A DNA stretch of 64,000 nt from Diaporthe sp. PMI_573 (Eukaryota > Ascomycota > Sordariomycetes > Diaporthales > Diaporthaceae): positions 186,001-250,000 of the forward strand of contig JAJTUP010000051.1 of assembly GCA_021399435.1 (NCBI GenBank), given 5' to 3'. Positions 22,090-32,201 of this stretch are shown here, piece by piece; positions within the stretch are counted from its first letter, which is position 1; each line of letters begins with the position of its first letter. Made by a program: the position numbers and the translations under genes. The notes beneath the pieces were generated by a model, which saw only the letters and a program-made list of their open reading frames with translations, made no database searches and was not told the DNA's origin.

Positions 22090-23439
22090 ATGTGGCTCAC
22101 AGCATGGCCCTCGCTCCTGGTGCCCGGCGCCCTCCTCTACCTCTACGCCGTGAAGCGCCTCCGCTTCCGCCGCGCCAACACGCCCCCCTCGCAAACAACT
22201 TACACAAACCGCGAGAGCCTCGCCCGCATGACGCTCCAGGATGCCTGGGCCATCCACAACGCCCTCGTCGAGTACGAGTTCCCCACCACCTTCTCGGCCG
22301 CGACCATGTTCGCCCTCTTCAACAGCTACGGCATCCCGACCATCTCGGCCCTGCTCTGCCGCACGGGAGAGTTCACCACGGCAGCCACGGCCGAGAAGCG
22401 CTACACCGACACGGGCTGCCTGCTCCTCGAGGCCGTGCTCAACCCTCCCGGGGACGAGCGCTCCGTCGAGGCCCTGGCGCGCATCAACCACCTGCACCGC
22501 GCGCACCTCCGCGCGGGCCGCATCTCGGGCGCGGACATGCTGTACACGCTCAGCCTGTTTGCGCTGCAGCCGGCGCGGTGGGTCGAGATGTACGAGTGGC
22601 GGGCGCTGACGGAGGTGGAACTGTGTGCGGTGGGCGTGCTGTGGCGGCGTCTGGGCGAGGCGCTGGGCGTCAAGTATGATGCTTTGACCAGCCAAGGTAA
22701 CGCTGGTGACTGGGCGGACGGCATCGAGTTCCTCGAGGCGTTGGAGACTTGGAGTCGTGCATACCAGGCCGAGAACATGATCCCAGCCACTTCGAACCAT
22801 AAGGTCGCACGGGCTACGCTGGATCATATCTTGTGGAAGCTGCCCTCTGTGTTGCGGCCGGTGGGGGAGAAGTTGGCTGCCGCCATACTCGAGGACGACC
22901 TTCGCGAAGCCATGATGTGAGTCCCTGTTTACTTATCCTGTCCATGTCTTGGATAAATTTCCTTGATGGATACTCTTCGTCGACCAAGAAGACCTCGAAA
23001 CTCACAGCTGCTGCTACTGATTAGATTGCCAACGCCGTCGAGGGGCTACTACACTCTCCTGCACATCCTCATCAGCATCCGCAAGCAAGTCCTCCTCCAC
23101 CTGACTCTCCCCCGGCGCAAGCCCAAGAAGCGCCTCCCGGTGCCAACGTCGTCCGGACGCTTCCACACCCGCAAGTACACGCACCACCCGTGGTACATCA
23201 AGCCCACGCTGAAGAACCGGTGGGGCCTCAAGGCGTGGCTGTCGTGGCTGCAAGGCGGTGTCTTGCCCGGAGATCCTAGACATGGGGACAAGTATTTCCC
23301 ACAGGGCTTTGCAATCAGCGAGCTTGGTCCTATGAGTATGATCAATACCGGCAGTAAGGAAATGGAGAGGGATAAGGAAGTGTTGAGATCCGCGTTAGGG
23401 GACGAGTATAAGCCTTGGGGCTGTCCGTTAATTACCTAG
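22090..23439 (+). CDS. ER-bound oxygenase of the MpaB / rubber-oxygenase (DUF2236) family
   Basis: Two exons, 22090-22916 and 23025-23439, give 413 residues. The protein opens with a membrane anchor (LLVPGALLYLYAVKRLRF). Family blocks follow: ATMFALFNSYGIPTISALL, KRYTDTG, LARINHLH, and LYTLSLFALQPARWVEMYEWR followed by LTEVELCAVGVLW. The second exon supplies the usual C-terminal amphipathic part with PTPS and YTLLH. MpaB of mycophenolic acid biosynthesis oxidatively cleaves a prenyl chain at the ER; homologues in fungi are mostly uncharacterised. Its location beside a reductase, a hydrolase and a membrane protein suggests, without proving, a shared metabolic role. Confidence 0.85.
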
Positions 23440-24305
23440 CTTGGACTCAGGGGGAAAGGTGGCTTGTACTAGTAACTAGTTCCCTTAGGCGATTATAGGC
23501 TTAACTATAGGAGAGCGGAAGGGATCCCGTATTTTCTGTTTCTATGGCTGCATATGCTTGGGTGAGGCCAAAGCTGACCCATAGAGCAAACATCTTGTCT
23601 CTAGGCGGAGCGACATTGCATCTCAAAACTTAAGAAAAGAATATGTGAGCATTGTTAAATCTTAAGTTTAAACAGTAACACTTACCCGACCCCGGTCTGA
23701 GCCACCCCCTGATCTGGGCTACCGTCGCCCACAGCAATGCCACTATTCCCAACCTCTGTCTCCCGCCACAACGATGCACGAACCCTCTTCTGTTGGTGTT
23801 GAGGATACAACAAAGTGACAACACATTGAGGCATGTGAAGATGGCAGAGCAGCCAAATCTCGAAGATAAATACTCATGATGGGCGCCGAGAGTTCTGGAA
23901 CCAATCTTTATTTAGGCCGGTGCCTTTCCTATGACTCGTGATTAGACTTCCAGACGTGCAAACTACTCAGCCTCGGCAAGCATCAAGGGCAAACATTAAT
24001 TATGGCAAATTACCGAAACTTCCGCTCAGTGAGGTGGTCATCCCATGTTAAGTTCTGTAGACTCCACTTACCCAGACTGACATGCCTGACTGACAGACTG
24101 GTAGCAAAGTCTAAACACGAACCTCCCCCCCCCCCCCCGAATTGAGAACGCCAGACTACAGATTGCAGACATCTATAAGAACCTGGCGGTCCTGAGTTTC
24201 CAAATCATTCAGTTCTCCCATTCCGCACACGCTCTCCAAATATTCATAATTGTACACTAACATTCTTTAAAGCCTCTACATTCTTTTAATTGCTATCCTT
24301 CCAAA
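23440..24305. other. Intergenic region with a 14-base C tract
   Basis: It lies between the oxygenase gene and the small secreted protein gene at 24306. The only notable element is a run of 14 cytosines at 24125-24138. No gene is recognised. Confidence 0.5.
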
Positions 24306-24750
24306 ATGCGTACCACCACCGCCGTAGCTTCTCTGCTCACCATCTGCCTTCCGGCAGTCACCGCGGCGACCATCCAGAACCGCCAAATAGTCTATGGATG
24401 GTAAGTCCTAGACCGTAACCTCAACCGAACGCGACGACCATTCTAACACGTGAAACTGCAGCCACTTCACAGGCGATGGCATCTCCGCCGATATAAGCGT
24501 CGGCCACGACGCCGGCTCCGACGCACCCCTCACCGGCACAAGCGGGAAGAAGTACGAGCTGGACTGTGGCACCACCTCGACGCAGCCTATTCCAGGCGTC
24601 TTTGCAAAGTGTACCGTCAACGGGGAGAAGCCGGTTATTAGCCCTTACAATGGCACGTAAGTAGTTTGCGTTCTGAATGATCTTTGGGTACTTGTGGATT
24701 AGACTAACATCGCGTCCTTCGTTAGGTTCATTACTTGTGCGATTCCATGA
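24306..24750 (+). CDS. Very small secreted protein with four cysteines (3 exons)
   Basis: The exons are 24306-24400, 24462-24656 and 24726-24750, total 104 residues, with canonical GTAAGT donors and CAG/TAG acceptors in matching phases. Residues 1-20 form a signal peptide (MRTTTAVASLLTICLPAVTA). The mature part has four cysteines (GWC, LDC, AKC, ITC) and is Gly/Ser/Thr-rich. The last exon encodes only eight codons plus the stop but places the fourth cysteine. I recognise no family. Size and secretion make it an effector-like candidate (inference). Confidence 0.75.
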
Positions 24751-26090
24751 AAGCGTTGAAGAGCGAGCGAGCAAGGGAGAAGGGTTCTTGGTTACATCAA
24801 GGCACTTTACTGGACTTATGATGGAATGCGAACCGGTTATAAGAGGACATTACACTGGGGGCGATATCACGGCTCCGACTCCGAAAATAATACACATGTC
24901 ATACCACGATGGCTGAACGCATAATTGTAAATTGTGCATCTTTCTGGACCATTCGTCAGCTAACAAGTGATGAATGCAATTGTGTCACGATTTCTATTTG
25001 TTCTGTGACAGAAAGATCATGCGAAACCTACCAACCCGAACCACATCTTAATATATAAACTGCGACATTTGTAGGGCGTACTTACATATTTCCTATTGCA
25101 ACGATGCCCACAGGATGCTGATGCAGCTTCTGCCAAGTCTGTAATTTTTCCAAGGATGCGAAACAGATAACTAGAACTCACATGGGTAAATTAGGCCTGA
25201 AGGAAGACCTACATTGATAAGCCAGTCATCACTGGCCGGGCCCGACCTTCTGTTCCATCTATCCCTCTCCCGCCTCGAAATCAACTTGGCGGTTCACGTA
25301 GGAGTCAGGCTCCGGCCATCTTTTCCAGGGTTCACTACGAAATACTCTTATCACCCTCGTCCTCTCTCTCATATTGGAATAGACAGAGGTTCTGAAATGG
25401 CTGTCGAAGACGGAGCGTTTCAAGGGCCTGCAATTTGGCCGACGCTCTATGTAGAAATCCTGGTGGTCAAAGATAGCGGTGTGGGGATCTACTCATAAAC
25501 GGGATTCAGATATGTTGGCTCAGTGGCGCCCAAGTACACGTGCACAAGTCCCTGGGATAGAGGGCACAACCATCCAAGCCCGATGATAACTTTGCGACTC
25601 GAGAAAAGAGGTTCATCCTGTTGCAATGGACGGGGAATAGCCAGCTGCATAAAGTGACCACAGCTGTCGTAGAATATACCCTGGGTGCGGTGGAATGTCG
25701 ATGGATAGTAGGGGAGTCATGAAAAGATATTCCCCAGCTTCTCTAGAATCCCCAAATCACTCACAGCCGGACCTCCAAGAGACCGAACTTGTCCTGCCAG
25801 CCATAATCTTTCGAGTCACAAGCCAAAACACTGCCATTTGCACACCTTGATCACAAGTTTAGCTGGCTAGATGCCACTATGCATGTAGATATCACATGAT
25901 CGACTCGAACACCCCCTACCCATCCTGGTCGTCTCTGTTCCATCTCAGCACACTGCAAGGTAATCGGGCACATTGGGCGGATGTTTGTTCGTGGGATGCG
26001 CCAACCTTTTTGTGACATGAACCAAACGCCAGTACGCCCAATTATTTCTCCATTTTTCTGTTATGAACCCCTCCCTCCCACATCAATGTC
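24751..26090. other. Intergenic region, 1.3 kb
   Basis: Only short, motif-free frames are present, such as 25214-25498 (+). It holds the 3' flanks of two converging genes, the secreted protein (+) and SmG (-). I see nothing else in it. Confidence 0.5.
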
Positions 26091-26574
26091 TCAGCCCCGT
26101 TGTTGCCTGTCGTCGCCGCCGATCCTCTCCAGCGCCTCGAGCATCACGACCGAGTTACCGCGGATGACCTATGCGCGTCGTTAGTCTCCTATAAGCAATC
26201 CAATGAGGTTGAGACAGTCTGCCAACGTACCACCATGCCGAGCTTGACCTTCTCCCCGCCGTCCTTCTCCTCGACGGCCTCGTCCAGGACGATGTTCAGG
26301 AAGACGTCGTAGCCGCGCAGGACGCCGATGACCTTGCGGCTGCCGTTTAGTTGGACAAACAGCCTCTTGTCGAGGTACTGCAGCACAGATGTGAGTTAGC
26401 ACGCGCGCATCGGGAAGAGGAACGAGAAGGGGGGGGGGCAAGCTGGGAGGGACGAGCATCTGAAGGCTCCAGGGGGAACAGTGGATGCGGCAACAGGCCA
26501 ACATCAACCTTGACATCGTCATCGAGGGGGAGAGGCCAACGCACCTTCTTGAGTTCTGGCTGAGCGGGCGCCAT
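26091..26574 (-). CDS. SMX2: Small nuclear ribonucleoprotein G (Sm core protein SmG)
   Basis: Three exons, 26574-26545, 26377-26231 and 26168-26091, give 84 residues, the normal SmG length. The Sm1 motif covers LDKRLFVQLNGSRKVIGVLRGYD and NIVLDEA. The Sm2 motif is the canonical IRGNSVVMLE. SmG is one of the seven proteins forming the Sm ring around U1, U2, U4 and U5 snRNAs in the nucleus, so the role in pre-mRNA splicing is secure from family knowledge. The first exon encodes only ten residues (MAPAQPELKK). The gene is divergent from a second splicing-related gene at 26836, leaving 261 bp between the two start codons. The symbol is the yeast name. Confidence 0.95.
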
Positions 26575-26835
26575 CTTGTGGAATGGGTTAGGTCTGGGGA
26601 AGTCTGCGGTGGATCGTTTGGGAGGGAAGCCTTGATCTAAACGCGCCGCGACTTGGACTTGGGGACTTTGGAGCTAGAGCTCAGGTCAAAACTGCTGGAC
26701 GGCAGAAATTCGGCAGAGCTGATAAGATAAGCCCTCCCTGGAGGCAGAAGCACCACCACGGGAAACCAAGCTCTTCTTGCAACCGCAATCGACTTCCAAG
26801 GTTGTTTGGAGTGTCGCAATCCAACAATTCACAAC
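26575..26835. promoter_or_regulatory. Shared 261-bp bidirectional promoter of SmG and Ntr2-like genes
   Basis: The two ATGs (26574 minus, 26836 plus) are separated by 261 bases with no room for separate distal promoters. Both products act in pre-mRNA splicing. Co-regulation is inference; no specific motif is claimed. Confidence 0.6.
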
Positions 26836-28463
26836 ATGTTTGGCGCAAAGAGGAAAGCGCGCAAGATCCGGGTGTCAGCAGGCAACGAGGACCACGACGA
26901 GTCCGCCTCTTCCACCGAGGAGCCCTCCAACGATGGTAAGTCACACCCTAGAAACGTCATCGTTGCGCCCGTCTTTTTTTGCTGATGAGCCAAAACAAGA
27001 CAGCTAGCTGATGCGCCATTCTCTCCACAGCTCCCGAACCAAGCCCATCCTCCGTAAAGTTCACGCGGAAGCCATTCAAGGGCTCATCGCTCCGGAAGAG
27101 CATCAACATCAATGATGACGGTGACTCGGGCGGCCTGGGCGGCTCATCTGCGACCGCTGAAGACGACGACGACGACGACGACGACGGCCCGGCAGTGGTG
27201 CGCCCAGCGATCGGCCGGTCTGGATCTACGAGACTCAAAAAGAGAGCATCATCATCACGACTGTCCTTCGGCGTGACAGACCCTTCGAGCGGCAATAGCG
27301 AGGGAGCCGACGGCCGCCAGCCCATCACGCCCAAGAAGCCGAGCACCCTATCCCAGCGAGCCACCGAGAACAACGCCCTGCGATCGTCGCTGTCGACCCG
27401 CAAACTGCCCACGCGATCGTTCGGTCCGGAGGCCGAGGAGACTTCCTATGACAGGGAGTACCTAGAGGAACTACAGTCGTCGACGCCAAACACCCCGCAG
27501 AACATCGCCTCGCTGCGCATACACGACGATGACACGGGCGCTGGCACTGGCGCAGGCGGCGGCGGCGACGCAATGGACCTCGACCCCTCAGAGCTCGAAG
27601 GCGCAGTGGTCGTTGCACAAGCCGACCTGTCAATGTCGACCTTCAACACAGGAAGCGCCCACATCCCCACCGCAGCCGAGATCCGCGAGAAGAAAGAACG
27701 GCGGGCGCGCCTCGCCGCAGAAGGAGACGCGTACAAGTCGGACGATGACGACGACAACTACATATCCCTGGCGCCCAAGAAGAAAAAAGACGACACGCGG
27801 CTGATCGCCGAGGACGAGGACCTCGGCGAGGGGTACGACGAGTTCGTCGAGGACGCCCGCCTGGAGCTGGGCAAGAAGGGCGAGAGGGAAGCGGCAAGGC
27901 GGCACAGGCGCGAGATGGCGGAGCTGATTGACGCGGCCGAGGGCGAGGACGGCTCCGATGGCGCCGGCGAGGATGCCGACTCGGACGCCGAGCGGACGGC
28001 CGCGTACGAGGCCGCGCAGACGAGGGCCGCGATGGGCGGGCACCACATTGCTGATGAGGTTCGTGGTGGTGTTGGCAGCGCAGGTGCAGGGCTGGTCATA
28101 CCGCGGATGAGGGCGCTCCCGGAGCTGGGCGAGTCGCTTGCGCGGATGCGGAGCTTAGTAAACGGCGTGGAGGAGCAGGCCGCCGCGAAGCGGGAGCGCA
28201 TCGCGGCGCTGGAGAGGGAGAGGCAGGAGATCGTGGCGCGGGAGGCCGAGGTGCAGGAGGTCCTCAACCAGGCCGGGGTCAAGTACCAGTCCGCCATGGG
28301 GGTCAGGCAGGAGGGCGGTGGTGGTGTGGTGGACCCCCTGAAGCTGGCCGCCGAGTCGCCCCTGCGTGGCACGGCCGCAATCCCGTCGGCGCAGAGGGGT
28401 CTCGAGAGTTTTGGGACGCCTTCGCGGAGGCAGGAGTATGACGATGAGGAGATGGCCGATTGA
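26836..28463 (+). CDS. Ntr2-like spliceosome disassembly factor
   Basis: Two exons, 26836-26935 and 27031-28463, give 510 residues. The protein begins MFGAKRKARKIRV and is highly charged. It has an Asp run (EDDDDDDDDG), the block SYDREYLEELQSSTPNTP, and a segment IPTAAEIREKKERRARLA with DNYISLAPKKKKDDTRL, which are the hallmarks of the nineteen-complex-related protein 2 family. The C-terminal third is a coiled coil (EEQAAAKRERIAALERERQEIVAREAEVQEVL, shown here as family feature). In yeast Ntr2 partners Ntr1 and Prp43 to release spent spliceosomes; the same nuclear role is likely here. It shares a promoter with SmG. Confidence 0.85.
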
Positions 28464-28764
28464 CAAGATAGATACCCGGGGCACACAAATGGACAGACAA
28501 GATGTAGTAAAATCAACCGGAACACAGACAAGTTCATGCAGTCACTTCAAAATCGTAGCGTTTCCCTTCTCTAACAGTGGAATGTAGATGACATATGCCT
28601 TTCCCGTTGAACGCCGGAACATCAATACACAAAATATGCTACACCCTTCCCCACCACCTCTGTTTCTTCTCCAGCCTACAACCCTCCCAGCCCAGCCCCA
28701 TCCTCATGCTGTCCACTCTTCGCCGTGCTTGCTTACTGCTCTGAAGACCTGCCAAAGCCACCTC
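28464..28764. terminator. Convergent 3' flanks of Ntr2-like and Vps3844-like genes
   Basis: This 301-bp AT-richer gap lies between stop codons of two genes pointing at each other, so both transcripts end here. No gene is seen. Confidence 0.5.
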
Positions 28765-30037
28765 TTACTTGGACCTAGAAACACCAGCCCCAATTACACC
28801 AGGGAGCTTCTCCTCACCAATACTAAACAGCATGGCGACGCACCCGGTGACCAGGCCGACGAGGACCACCGTGGTGGTGACGATGAGCCAGAAGGGCGAG
28901 CTGACGTCGATCTTCTGGCAGTATGCCCCACCCCAGTGGACGTGCTTGCTGTTCTCCTGGTCGGGGAACTTCTTGGTGCTGAGGCAGCTACACACAAAAC
29001 ACTGCTTGTCGCCTTCCTGCGTGTCCCGGCCGGGCACGGCGTACTTGTCCACGCAGGCCCCGTGGCCGGTGCAGTTGCCCGTCGCGGCCGCGCACGAGTT
29101 GAGGCTCGTGAAGCAGCCCAGGTTCATCTTGTCGCCCTTCTTCGCGGCGGCACCTGGCTTGGTGGTGCCGAGGTTGATGGCGCCGCTGCCGGGGGACACG
29201 GTGACCTTGTTGTCGACCTTGGCGTCGGTCATGGGCGTCTCGTCTGAGAAGCGGCGGCGGAGGTCGGTTGGGGCGTCGGCGGTCCAGTAGGAGTGCTTGG
29301 AGGCGCGGGACGACTCGGGGAGAAGCACCAGGGTTGCTTCGATGTTGTTGGAAGAAACGGACTTGGACAGAGCGGGGATGTTGTCGACGAGAGCCTGAAG
29401 AGCCTCGGGATTCTAATGCAAGTTAGTGCCTCTGTTCAAAGTAGTCGTCTGGGCTGATCGACGTCGTCCGTACCTTCGCAGCGTCGTACTTGACCACCAG
29501 CGACATGCCCTTCCAGCAGCTGTCATAAGGGTTGATGGCAGCTGAGACATCGCACGATCCAGAGACGCCACCGGCGGCAAACTCGACATCGAAGAGGTGC
29601 TTGTTGGCCTTGGCGGACGGCGCATCCTCGATCTTAAACGCGGGCAGGAAGTCCTCCTTCTGCAGCCCTTCCCTCAGCGTCCTGGCATTATCCTCTGTGA
29701 CACCCTCCAGCAGTACAACCAGCTGCGACGGGGAGACATCCTCGGAGGGTGCCCCGAACAGGGGCCTCGGGCTCCTGCCGTACTGGTCGAAATATGAGAG
29801 GACCCTATCGCCGACGATGGTGCTGGACAGGTCCTTGAGCTGCAGGTCCCCGGTGACGCGCTGGAACAGGATGTCGCGAGCCAGCTGCCGGGGAAGGCTG
29901 GGTGTCGCTGGTGTCGATGACGATGACGGGACGGTGTGCTTGGAGCTGAGGATGTAGACTTCGGCCTGTTCGTGTGTTGCTGCACCGGAGGCCAGGCCAG
30001 CGAGGCCAGCGAGAGCTAGCCCATTGAGTAGCATCAT
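28765..30037 (-). CDS. Vps3844 / DUF3844 family membrane protein
   Basis: Two exons, 30037-29474 and 29412-28765, give 403 residues. A signal peptide (MMLLNGLALAGLAGLASGAA) leads into a lumenal domain containing QLARDILFQRV and LVVLLEGV. Near the C-terminus is an EGF-like cysteine cluster (CFTSLNSC, GNCTGHGAC, CFVCSC, GGAYCQK). A single transmembrane helix follows (FWLIVTTTVVLVGLVTGCVAMLF), then a short tail GEEKLPGVIGAGV. This matches the Vps3844 C-terminal domain of fungal vacuolar-sorting proteins. The protein should be type I, in ER or endomembranes. Met at 30034 is an equivalent start. Confidence 0.9.
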
Positions 30038-30805
30038 GTCGACGGGGAGGGCAGACCAGAACAGGCTGATCCTGACGATGGCGGTTGTTGTTGTGCCGTT
30101 TGCTAGGGATGTTGTCGACGGCGAGGCAGCTGGCAGTTGTGAGGCGGGTGGATGAAGATTGCGGCGTTGGACCGATTAGACTGGAGCTCCATCAAGCTGC
30201 CGCTGATGGCTTTTGGGAGGTTGCGTATGACGGCCTCGAATGGGACGGTGACGGTAACGGAGGCACGACCCCTGTCGACAATACGGACACTAGAATAATC
30301 CAGCTCCGTCTAGTCTCGGTGGCTGACCGTTTTCACTTGTCTTGGCAAGCAGCTGAAGATGGCCTTGCAGCCAGGCTGGCGGGCAGGCCCGGCGTTTATC
30401 GCCGATAAGATCGATCTGGACGGGTAAGGGTCCTGCTTTCTTTCCCTCCTTGCCGCATCCATCTCGGCGGGACAGTGACAGCATCTCGGAATCCCCACCC
30501 GGTTGCTTTGCACAGTACATACAACTCTACCCATCCGTTTCTTTTCTTCGATTATTCAAAGCACACGTTTACGTCATTTGTTTGGTGTCCGCCCGGGGCA
30601 AAGCATACCACAGGCACATCTGCTTCCCCCTTTCTTTTCCATGCGAACTGGGCAAGCCTGAGTGACTCGACGAGGGGCGCAGCGGCTGCGATCCGTCACC
30701 AGCTCCGGGGCTCGGTCTTCCTACCTGCGCGGCCGCCCTTTCTGGCGTGCCCTCCCGCCAGCTACTCCGTACAGCCTCGGATCCCCCGACGACGACAAGT
30801 TCAGG
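30038..30805. promoter_or_regulatory. Divergent intergenic region, Vps3844-like / mitochondrial-type gene
   Basis: It separates the start at 30037 (-) from the start at 30806 (+) and carries both promoters. Motif-free frames here are not called. Confidence 0.5.
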
Positions 30806-32201
30806 ATGTTGCGCCAAGTAGCAGGTCGGCGTGCGCTGTCCATGTGGCCACGCAAGACTGCCGCTGCCATATCCTCCGGGGACCAGGTCGCTGTTCACAA
30901 AGTCAGATTCTCGCCACAGCGTGACTACTTTAAGTGTGTGCTGTTCCTCCATGTTTCCACTCCTTCGTTTCTCGCCTGGCTCCTGGCCTCTGCTAACCAT
31001 GCCGCCTCCCTCCAGAAAGTTCTTTGTCTACACGGCTACCGGCATGTTCTGCTACTACACCTGGACAGCAATAGCCACCCTGCCGCTGAGAAACTTGGAC
31101 ATGAAAGACCTACCCGAAACCGAAGACGAAGAAGAAGAAGAGCCATTATTCGTACCCTTCCCCTTTACCGATAAGCAGGTCCAGCCCCCACCCTACGCCG
31201 GGAAAGAGGAGGAATGGCAGAGCTTCGTGGCATTCAACAATGATCGCGACCACAGGAACCGGGCCAAACACGACCTCTCCATGTTGGTGAAGAGGACTGC
31301 TGAGAACAACTCCCAGATCAAGAAGTGGGCCAAGAAGGACTTGAAGCTGGAGCTGGGGCCCAATTGGTTGATAATAACCTACCCGGACAGGCCACCGCCC
31401 GAATTCGTACGGACTGGGTAAGTTTGTTTGCCATAATGCGGTCTCGTTGCTTTCATCCAGCCTATTCTGACCTCACATTCGTATAGCATCGAGTTCAGCG
31501 ACGAGGCCATCTCCATCAAGACCCAGAAGGTTGACACGAGAACCAAGACCTTGATCGACCGCGTCCTGAAGCCGTACCCCTTGGCAACATCCTCCTACGC
31601 CTTCATCAAGGCATTCTTCAAACAAAGCACCTCCGACGTCGTCAAGCTCTTCGGCTATTCCGAAAACAATGACATCTCAACATCAAATCCTGACCCGGAT
31701 ATCGCAAAAACTCTCAAGCAGCTGGAGGCCAGGCAAATCACCGACGGCGGTGCTGCGACGAATTCACCATCTTCTGCAGCATCTACTACATCCAAGACCG
31801 ACCCGGAAGCATCCCCCTCACCAAAATCTGACCTGCCAGGTTCGGCGTCTTCCCAGACCCCCGCCACCGCCAAAGACCTCGACCAGTCAAGCCAGGAGGA
31901 GCAAGGCAAGAAGCCTCTCCTCAAAGAATCCATCCCCGGTTATACAGAACTCGCGAACAAGAGCCAGGGGCCGTGGGCTGCTTTTTCCCAGCAGTGGAGA
32001 CGCACATGGAGACCGCTGAAGTACTTCCCCCCGCGAGGGTGTGTGGCCATACACGGGATGATAGCTCTCGAGTCGCCCAAGGGCCGTATCTACATCGACG
32101 TCTCCGCATGGTACAACCCCATCAAAAGGGAGTTCCACCAGGAGTCCATGCAGCTGGGCCTAAAGGCCATCAGCCCGACGCATCAGACCCCAAGGCGATA
32201 A
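30806..32201 (+). CDS. Conserved fungal membrane protein, probably mitochondrial (3 exons)
   Basis: The exons are 30806-30933, 31016-31417 and 31487-32201, giving 414 residues. The N-terminus MLRQVAGRRALSMWPRK is basic and free of acidic residues, as in mitochondrial presequences. One transmembrane helix follows (about residues 44-65, FFVYTATGMFCYYTW). Then come an acidic run (ETEDEEEEE), a conserved globular part (EEWQSFVAFNNDRD, KLELGPNWLIITYPDRPP), a low-complexity Ser/Pro/Thr linker, and a C-terminal block (GCVAIHGMIALESPKGRIYIDV) typical of a conserved but unnamed fungal family. Function unknown; mitochondrial targeting is an inference from composition. Confidence 0.75.

Noticed and set aside
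21985..22827. 280-codon open frame on the minus strand
   Set aside because: It is antisense to the MpaB-like oxygenase, whose family blocks on the plus strand are unmistakable; the minus frame has repetitive Arg/Gly/Glu composition typical of a shadow.
28588..29247. 219-codon plus-strand frame opposite the Vps3844-like gene
   Set aside because: It is antisense to an exon with clear EGF-like cysteines and a membrane helix, so it is a shadow.
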